Positions 12,598-16,583 of a stretch of 16,583 bases of DNA are shown here, piece after piece; positions within the stretch are counted from its first letter, which is position 1, and each line of letters opens with the position of its first letter. The translations under genes and the position numbers were made by a program. The stretch is from JBBRHF01 sp038223055 (GTDB lineage Bacteria > Actinomycetota > Actinomycetes > JACCUZ01): positions 1-16,583 of the forward strand of contig JBBRHF010000083.1 in the NCBI GenBank assembly GCA_038223055.1, written 5' to 3'. Under the pieces are notes generated by a model. The model was not told the origin of the DNA, did not search any database, and saw nothing but the letters and a program-made list of their open reading frames with translations.

Positions 12598-13214
12598 CTA
12601 CCGGCGTGCTCGGGCACGGCGGTCCGGGTCGGAGCGGAGTAGGTGAGCAGCACGAGACCCTGTTCGGTGGAGCGGCAGCGGGTGAGTCGCAGGTGGGTGG
12701 CGTCGGCTTGTGGGCCGAACATCCGCGAGCCGCTGCCGACAACGACCGGGTGCAGCATGATCTCCCAGCGGTCGACCAGGCCGGCGGCGTGCAGCTGCTG
12801 CACGAGGGCGCCGCTGCCCAGGACGATGAGATCTCCATCTGTCTTCGCCGCGACCGCCCGCACCGAGTCGGCCAGCGGGCCCGCCAACACCCGTCGTCGG
12901 CTGCCACGCTGAGTTGGCGAGTCGACGGGAGGCCACGTACTTCGGGCGCGAGTGCAACACCTTCGCGATCTCATCGGCCGGGTCGGCAACGGTGGGCCAG
13001 TACTCGGCGAACATCGAGTAGGTGCGGCGACCGAACAGGAACGCACCGCACGAGCTCAGCTCAGGGCCTCGGTCATATAGCGACGATGGTCGGGGGCGTA
13101 GGGCTGGGTCCACCCCGCATGCTGAAAGCCGCCTGAACGGTCCTCCTCAGCATGCCCAGGCGCCTGGACGACACCGTCCAGGGATGCGTGTTCCAGGACG
13201 ACGACCTCGCCCAT
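12598..13214 (-). pseudogene. Dihydrofolate-reductase-like (RibD C-terminal) protein, two frameshifts
   Basis: ATG 13212-13214 starts M-G-E-V-V-V-L-E-H-A-S-L-D-G-V-V-Q-A-P-G and continues to Y-M-T-E-A-L-S, then hits TGA at 13056-13058. A second frame supplies SSCGAFLFGRRTYSMFAEYWP to RPKYVASRRL and S-A-W-Q-P-T-T. The first frame then resumes as VLAGPLADSVRAVAAKTDGD, LIVLGSGALVQQL and MLHPVVVGSGSRMFG. The first shift is a 5-bp tandem duplication (AGCTC at 13053-13062); the second is one extra base in the CCC at 12890-12892. Together they add 6 bases, so the outer parts share a phase but a stop lies between. The family comprises NADPH-binding reductase-like proteins often encoded beside such sigma factors. 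The exact 3' end is unclear. Confidence 0.85.
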
Positions 13215-13897
13215 CACGCACTGCCGACGAGGAAGCCGGCAATGGTGGGCGCGAGCGCGGTGGCTTCGACGTTGTGCTGCTGACCGGCCAGTGTGACGCG
13301 GGTCGCGTGCGGGATCGCTGCGGCCACGGCTTCGGCTGATGCCGACAGCCACGGCGTCGTCGCGCCGTCGACGACCAGCGTCGGGATCTCGAGTGCGCGG
13401 AGCTGTTGCTGGGGCAGACCGACAGCGTCGGCGAAGAACATCTCACCGGCGTCGCTGCGACGTCCCGACGCGATCAGCTCGGCCAGCCGGGCGGCATAGG
13501 AGTCCGGAACCGGGGGCCGGGTGCCCTCGACGACGTTGGCGGGCTCCCACAACGCCAGCCGCGTGATCGCCAACCCGCGAATGGCCGCCTGGAGCGCGAT
13601 CACAGCGCCACCGGACGATCCGAGCACCGCGGCCTGTCCACCTGCGACGTCGAGCATCGCCTGCACGTCATCGACTTCCCGGTCGACGGTGAACGACTCG
13701 GTGTCGTCGCTGTCGTCGCTGTCCCCGTGCCCACGGCGGTCGTAGTTGTAGACGGTGCACGAGGTAGCCAGCAGTTCCGCCAGCTCAGAGCTCGCGGCGC
13801 GCCTCGTGGGCCCGCCCCCGATCACGACCAGGGCGGGACCCGAGCCGATCCTGTCGTAGGCGAGCGATGTGCCATCCAAGGACGCGGTGTGCGACAT
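13214..13897 (-). CDS. Alpha/beta hydrolase, apparently without its cap segment
   Basis: The protein has 227 residues from ATG 13895-13897, chosen because GGAG lies 6 bases upstream; ATG 13909 is also in frame. It has G-P-A-L-V-V-I-G-G-G-P (oxyanion region), VYNYDRRGHGDSDDS, nucleophile elbow LGSSGGA (the middle Ser of GSSGG), VVDGATTPW supplying the acid, and L-A-G-Q-Q-H-N-V with the catalytic His. Relatives I know are about 260-270 residues; here MFFADAVGLP runs directly into QQQLRALEIPTLVVDG, so about 30-40 residues of the lid between them seem lost in frame. The catalytic set is kept, so activity is possible but substrate binding is doubtful. First gene of the minus-strand operon; its TGA overlaps the next ATG by one base. 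Confidence 0.82.
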   Translation of the reverse strand: MSHTASLDGTSLAYDRIGSGPALVVIGGGPTRRAASSELAELLATSCTVYNYDRRGHGDSDDSDDTESFTVDREVDDVQAMLDVAGGQAAVLGSSGGAVIALQAAIRGLAITRLALWEPANVVEGTRPPVPDSYAARLAELIASGRRSDAGEMFFADAVGLPQQQLRALEIPTLVVDGATTPWLSASAEAVAAAIPHATRVTLAGQQHNVEATALAPTIAGFLVGSA

Positions 13898-14055
13898 GGG
13901 TGACTCCATCTGTGAGCGGGCCGCCCCGCCTGGACGACCGCTTCATTCATGAGATGCAGCCAGAACCGCGAACTCATCGGTCCCGACCAAGAAAGTCACA
14001 ATGACCGGACACGAGGCGCGGCGAATCGCCGATCAGCGTTGTGGATGAGGATCGG

Positions 14056-14745
14056 CTAGGGACGACCGAGGCGGTGGTGAGCAGCGATCACCTGCTCCGC
14101 AGCCCGTTCGGTTATCGGAGGCACTGTCCACGAGTCGTTCGGTGAGCACCACGTGGTCCCTCGCCAAGTCAACGCTCGTGTGGGGTGATCGGCATCGGGC
14201 GAGGCGGTGGCGGCCAGGTCGGCGCCCGCCTCGACCAGCACCCGCGCGACCTCTGCATCGCCGTAGCTGGCGGCGGTCATCAACGGTGTCTCGGCGGCAC
14301 CGGGAGCACCGTCCGGGGGCGCTCCCGCCTCGAGCAGTTTCCGGGTGATAGCCCCGGTTCCGGGCGCGTCTCGCCAGATGCCCCGCGAGGTGTCGTAGCG
14401 CAGCATGGCGACGTAGCCCAGCGGGGTCGTCCCCAGCGGGTGGTCACACCAGTGCAGCATCGGCTGGACCGCCAATTCCGGCTGCTCGGCGAGCAGGGCA
14501 GCCAACCGGGTCGCGTCGCGGGTGTCGAGGATCTCGCGCCGGTCGACTTCTGTCTTGAGCTTGGCCCAGCTTTCGAATCCGTACTCCCGGGCCACTGCCA
14601 GCAGAGCCGAGCCGAGGATCGGGCGATCCGACACGGCATGTAGTCGGGCGACCGCATCTGCGTCGTCGCGCTGGGCCGCTCGGAGGAGCTCCTTCGCCTG
14701 GCGGCGAAGCTGGCCGAGGTCAGGGCGCGAGGGAAGGTCAGGCAT
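14056..14745 (-). CDS. Ankyrin-repeat protein, C-terminus doubtful
   Basis: The protein has 229 residues from ATG 14743-14745 (M-P-D-L-P-S-R-P-D-L-G-Q-L-R-R-Q-A-K-E-L-L), with GGAG upstream. The N-terminal helical part (FESWAKLKTEVDRRE) is typical of actinobacterial ankyrin proteins. Ankyrin-like units follow (TTPLGYVAM, LLEAGAPPDGAPGAAETPLM, T-A-A-S-Y-G-D-A-E-V-A-R-V-L-V-E-A-G-A-D-L). After A-T-A-S-P-D-A the sequence (DHPTRALTWRGTTWCSPNDS and beyond) no longer looks like ankyrin. An alternative frame there reads V-D-L-A-R-D-H-V-V-L-T-E-R-L-V-D, like the end of such a protein, so a frameshift or deletion near 14170-14200 is likely. It probably mediates protein-protein contacts; the partner is unknown. 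Confidence 0.72.
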   Translation of the reverse strand: MPDLPSRPDLGQLRRQAKELLRAAQRDDADAVARLHAVSDRPILGSALLAVAREYGFESWAKLKTEVDRREILDTRDATRLAALLAEQPELAVQPMLHWCDHPLGTTPLGYVAMLRYDTSRGIWRDAPGTGAITRKLLEAGAPPDGAPGAAETPLMTAASYGDAEVARVLVEAGADLAATASPDADHPTRALTWRGTTWCSPNDSWTVPPITERAAEQVIAAHHRLGRP

Positions 14746-15171
14746 GACGTCTCCTTCGTCTGCCGGCGGTCCGCAATGCCGGGCAAAGGAGTTCGCCACG
14801 TTCGATGAACGTTGTTTGCTCTCGGAGGTGGACTCAGTCCTGCCCGCGGACCCGGCGGCGTCCTCCGGCGCCGACTACAGACCTTATCCGACAGCATCAG
14901 ATCGCGGGGCGAGTGGACCGCACCTTCGCAGGTCTTGTCGAACGATCAGCTTGCGCGGATTGGATGACGTTGTTGGTCACCGGGCAGACTGTGCCGCAGA
15001 CGGTCCCCATTGCGGTAGCCCCTGAGCGACGGGGGCCTCGGTCGCCGGGAAGGTCTTGAATCTGTTGAACAGTCGGAGGACCGTGGCGATCAAGTCGGGG
15101 GCTCTGGGCTGTGCGTAGTCCCGCTAGCATTCTGCGGAGGCCTTTCCGGGCACCGTGGGCCAGGAGCAGTG
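14746..15171. other. 426-bp stretch without a recognisable gene
   Basis: Short ORFs exist on both strands (for example minus 14897-15178 and plus 14805-15059), but none has a motif, a ribosome binding site or a convincing codon pattern. A near-perfect palindrome, ACGTTC-GAT-GAACGT at 14798-14812, lies 53 bp upstream of the ankyrin start and could be an operator; it does not match the actinobacterial SOS box. The remainder looks like decayed sequence. Confidence 0.5.
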
Positions 15172-15561
15172 ATGACAAGCATTCAGCCCGAGCTGTGGGT
15201 CAACCGCGCTGCGGCGGCGGTGGCGTTCTATCAGTTAGCGTTTGGTGCCACCGTGCTGCACCTCGTCGGCGAGGGAGAGGACATCGTCGCCCAGTTCGCC
15301 GTCGCTGACGCCGCGTTTTGGGTGGCTTCGACGGGGTCGAGCACGGGGCGGTTCAGCCCGCGGTCGATTGGAGGCGCGACGAGCCGCATGCTGCTGGTCG
15401 TGGACGAGCCCGAGGCCGTCCTGAGGCAGGCGGTCGCCGTCGGCGCTACCGAAGAGTCCCCGGTCGGGGACCAGCACGGCCGGCGCCTGGGAAGGATCCT
15501 CGATCCGTTCGGCCACGAGTGGGAGATCGGCCGACCCCTCGGCGTGCGGCCACCGGCCTGA
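15172..15561 (+). CDS. VOC-family (glyoxalase/bleomycin-resistance-like) protein
   Basis: This 129-residue protein starts at ATG 15172 (M-T-S-I-Q-P-E-L-W-V), five bases after AGGAG; the GTG at 15169 is also in frame. One paired beta-alpha-beta-beta-beta architecture is visible: ELWVNRAAAAVAFYQLAFGA, then FAVADAAFWVAS, then SRMLLVVDEPEAVLRQAVAV, then GRRLGRILDPFGHEWEIGRP. This matches PhnB/glyoxalase-like proteins. D-P-F-G-H-E-W-E carries the usual C-terminal Glu/His area. Members range from metal-dependent enzymes to drug-binding proteins; the substrate here is unknown. It is single-gene, convergent with the DsbA-like gene. Confidence 0.85.
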   Translation: MTSIQPELWVNRAAAAVAFYQLAFGATVLHLVGEGEDIVAQFAVADAAFWVASTGSSTGRFSPRSIGGATSRMLLVVDEPEAVLRQAVAVGATEESPVGDQHGRRLGRILDPFGHEWEIGRPLGVRPPA

Positions 15562-15633
15562 GCTGAGGACCAACAGAACCCGGGGCCAGGCTCACCCGCT
15601 CGGATGACGAACCCGTTCCGGGGGCCGACTGCA

Positions 15634-15659
15634 AGCCGATCGGTGACCGGTCATCGGCT
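15634..15659. terminator. Bidirectional hairpin between convergent genes
   Basis: AGCCGAT (15634-15640) and ATCGGCT (15653-15659) form a perfect 7-bp stem, with CGG/CCG able to extend pairing inside the 12-base loop. It lies between the stops at 15561 and 15710 and could end both transcripts. There is no T-run. Confidence 0.5.
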
Positions 15660-15709
15660 CGGGTCGACTCGTCGGGCGGGAGTCCTCCGGCGCGCCGACC
15701 CGCGCGGCT

Positions 15710-16429
15710 TCACACGGTGCAGGAGTCGCCTTGGCAGCCGGGCGCACTGCCGCCCGGCGTCACGAGGGTCAGCGGTGCACGCTCGGACCAGGCGTGTTCC
15801 AGTGTCTGCAAGATGACGTCGGCGGGTTGCGCTCCGGAGATGCCGTACCTGCCGTCGATGACGAAGAACGGGACGCCGCTGATGCCGTAGGTCCGGGCTT
15901 GTGCCTCGTCTGCGTGCACCGCGTCGGCGTACTGATGCGAGCTCAGGACCGCAGCCACCTCGGCCTCGGGCAGCCCGACCTCCACGGCCAGGACCCGCAG
16001 AGCGGCATGGTCGGAGGTCGGCGATCCTTCGGTGAACGTCGCGCGGTCGAGGCGCTCCTTGAGCACGTCCTGCCGGCCGTACTGCAAGGCCAGGTGCAAC
16101 AACCGGTGCGCGTCGAAGGTGTTGCCGGGGCGGGCGAGGTCAAAGCGGAAATCCAGGCCCTCCTGCGCTGCCGTCGCCGTCATGTTGTCGATCATGGCCT
16201 GTGCCTGGGTCACCGGGAAGCCGTACTTGGTCGCCAGCCGCTCGGCGTAGGTTCCCTGCTCGGTTGTGCTCGGGGGTGCAGCCGCATCGAGCTCGAAGCT
16301 CCGCCAGACCAGCTCCACCTCGGCGTGGTGCGCGAACCGCGCAAGAGCCGCCTCGAAGCGGCGCTTGCCGATATAGCACCACGGGCATACGACGTCGGAC
16401 CAGATCTCAACCTTCATGGTCATGCTCAT
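15710..16429 (-). CDS. DsbA-family oxidoreductase, FrnE-like
   Basis: The 239-residue protein has a thioredoxin-fold active site V-C-P-W-C-Y-I-G (C15, C18). It also has the helical insert TFDAHRLLHLALQYGRQDVL typical of the FrnE/2-hydroxychromene-isomerase-like branch, cis-Pro loop SGVPFFVIDGRYGISGAQ, and a C-terminal C-Q-G-D-S-C pair (C232, C237) like the second Cys pair of FrnE proteins. No signal peptide is visible, so it should act in the cytoplasm on disulfide exchange, often linked to oxidative stress. Three close in-frame ATGs (16429, 16423, 16417) are possible; the first is taken. The protein is full length. Confidence 0.92.
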   Translation of the reverse strand: MSMTMKVEIWSDVVCPWCYIGKRRFEAALARFAHHAEVELVWRSFELDAAAPPSTTEQGTYAERLATKYGFPVTQAQAMIDNMTATAAQEGLDFRFDLARPGNTFDAHRLLHLALQYGRQDVLKERLDRATFTEGSPTSDHAALRVLAVEVGLPEAEVAAVLSSHQYADAVHADEAQARTYGISGVPFFVIDGRYGISGAQPADVILQTLEHAWSERAPLTLVTPGGSAPGCQGDSCTV

Positions 16430-16492
16430 GACAACAGCACCCCTAAGCCTGAATCCGTGGACGGGCGGGGTGGGTGTCGGCGTGGGAACGAG

Positions 16493-16583
16493 GAAAGTGC
16501 CTTCTGTACCGGGAGAATCTGGATTGTTGACGTCCGATCCGAACCGGTTCTGGAAGGCACTTTCAGTGAAACTATCTCACGCC
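16493..16583 (+). mobile_element. Left end of an IS1380-like insertion sequence (runs off window)
   Basis: GAAAGTGCCTTC at 16493-16504 is repeated in exact inverted orientation as GAAGGCACTTTC at 16553-16564. Homology extends imperfectly inward (T-A-C-C-G-G against A-A-C-C-G-G). Directly after the inner copy, GTG at 16566 opens a frame M-K-L-S-H-A that continues off the window, like the first residues of actinobacterial IS1380-family transposases. The outer repeat is probably the terminal repeat and the inner one an operator or second end. Family is inferred from six codons and is tentative. Confidence 0.5.
16566..16583 (+). CDS. Possible start of an IS1380-like transposase (partial)
   Basis: GTG AAA CTA TCT CAC GCC gives M-K-L-S-H-A up to the window edge. 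Its position just inside an inverted repeat fits a transposase start. Six residues are too few for certainty. Confidence 0.35.

Noticed and set aside
11670..13046. A single 458-residue ORF joining reductase and sigma-factor sequence
   Set aside because: It is a by-product of indels: its N-terminal part is out of register with the reductase, and its middle passes through the sigma gene start in a different frame. The two parts are remnants of separate genes.
14798..14812. ACGTTC-GAT-GAACGT as a LexA/SOS box
   Set aside because: The actinobacterial SOS box is TCGAAC-N4-GTTCGA; the half-sites here are in the opposite order and spacing, so it is kept only as a possible operator.
14897..15178. 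93-residue minus-strand ORF in the gap before the VOC gene
   Set aside because: No motif, no ribosome binding site and no reasonable codon pattern; the last bases overlap the VOC start.

Overview
The window is very GC-rich, uses GTG starts, shows many leaderless promoters, and carries a GlgM/GlgC pair plus a two-ACT-domain SerB2-type phosphatase. This points to a high-GC actinomycete. A Dermatophilaceae/Intrasporangiaceae-like member is a guess from gene order and codon use, not a demonstrated placement.

Positions 1-8143 look like ordinary chromosome: the 3' end of a lytic transglycosylase; an NfeD-SPFH membrane operon on the minus strand; a stand-alone ABC ATPase divergent from a conserved hypothetical protein; a remnant of an NTF2/SnoaL-like gene; a MazEF-type toxin-antitoxin pair; glgM (minus) divergent from glgC (plus); and serB, which directly follows glgC and lacks a canonical start codon at the expected place.

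Positions 8144-11367 are accessory. Three small proteins with closely similar helix-turn-helix segments are each encoded with a different partner: a 48-residue leaderless ORF, a stand-alone double Clp-N protein, and a BrnT/DUF4258-like toxin that now carries an internal stop. All three transcription units begin with a -35/-10 promoter that places the start codon at or near the expected transcription start. All three also carry the same operator geometry, TTGNC-N11-GNCAA, laid over the -35 and spacer, with further half-sites 6-7 bp outside. I consider this shared promoter/operator/HTH set the most interesting part of the window. A truncated serine recombinase lies divergently from the third unit, and three 21-bp tandem repeats follow it.

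Positions 11368-14745 hold a decaying minus-strand operon (alpha/beta hydrolase, dihydrofolate-reductase-like protein, SigX5-like ECF sigma factor, small cupin-like protein) plus an ankyrin protein. Two of the operon genes are broken: the reductase by a 5-bp tandem duplication and a +1 insertion, the sigma factor by a frame-shifting deletion in region 2. The hydrolase appears to have lost its cap. The window ends with a VOC-family protein, a convergent FrnE-like DsbA oxidoreductase, and what looks like the left end of an IS1380-like insertion sequence running off the right edge. No rRNA, tRNA or CRISPR array was seen.
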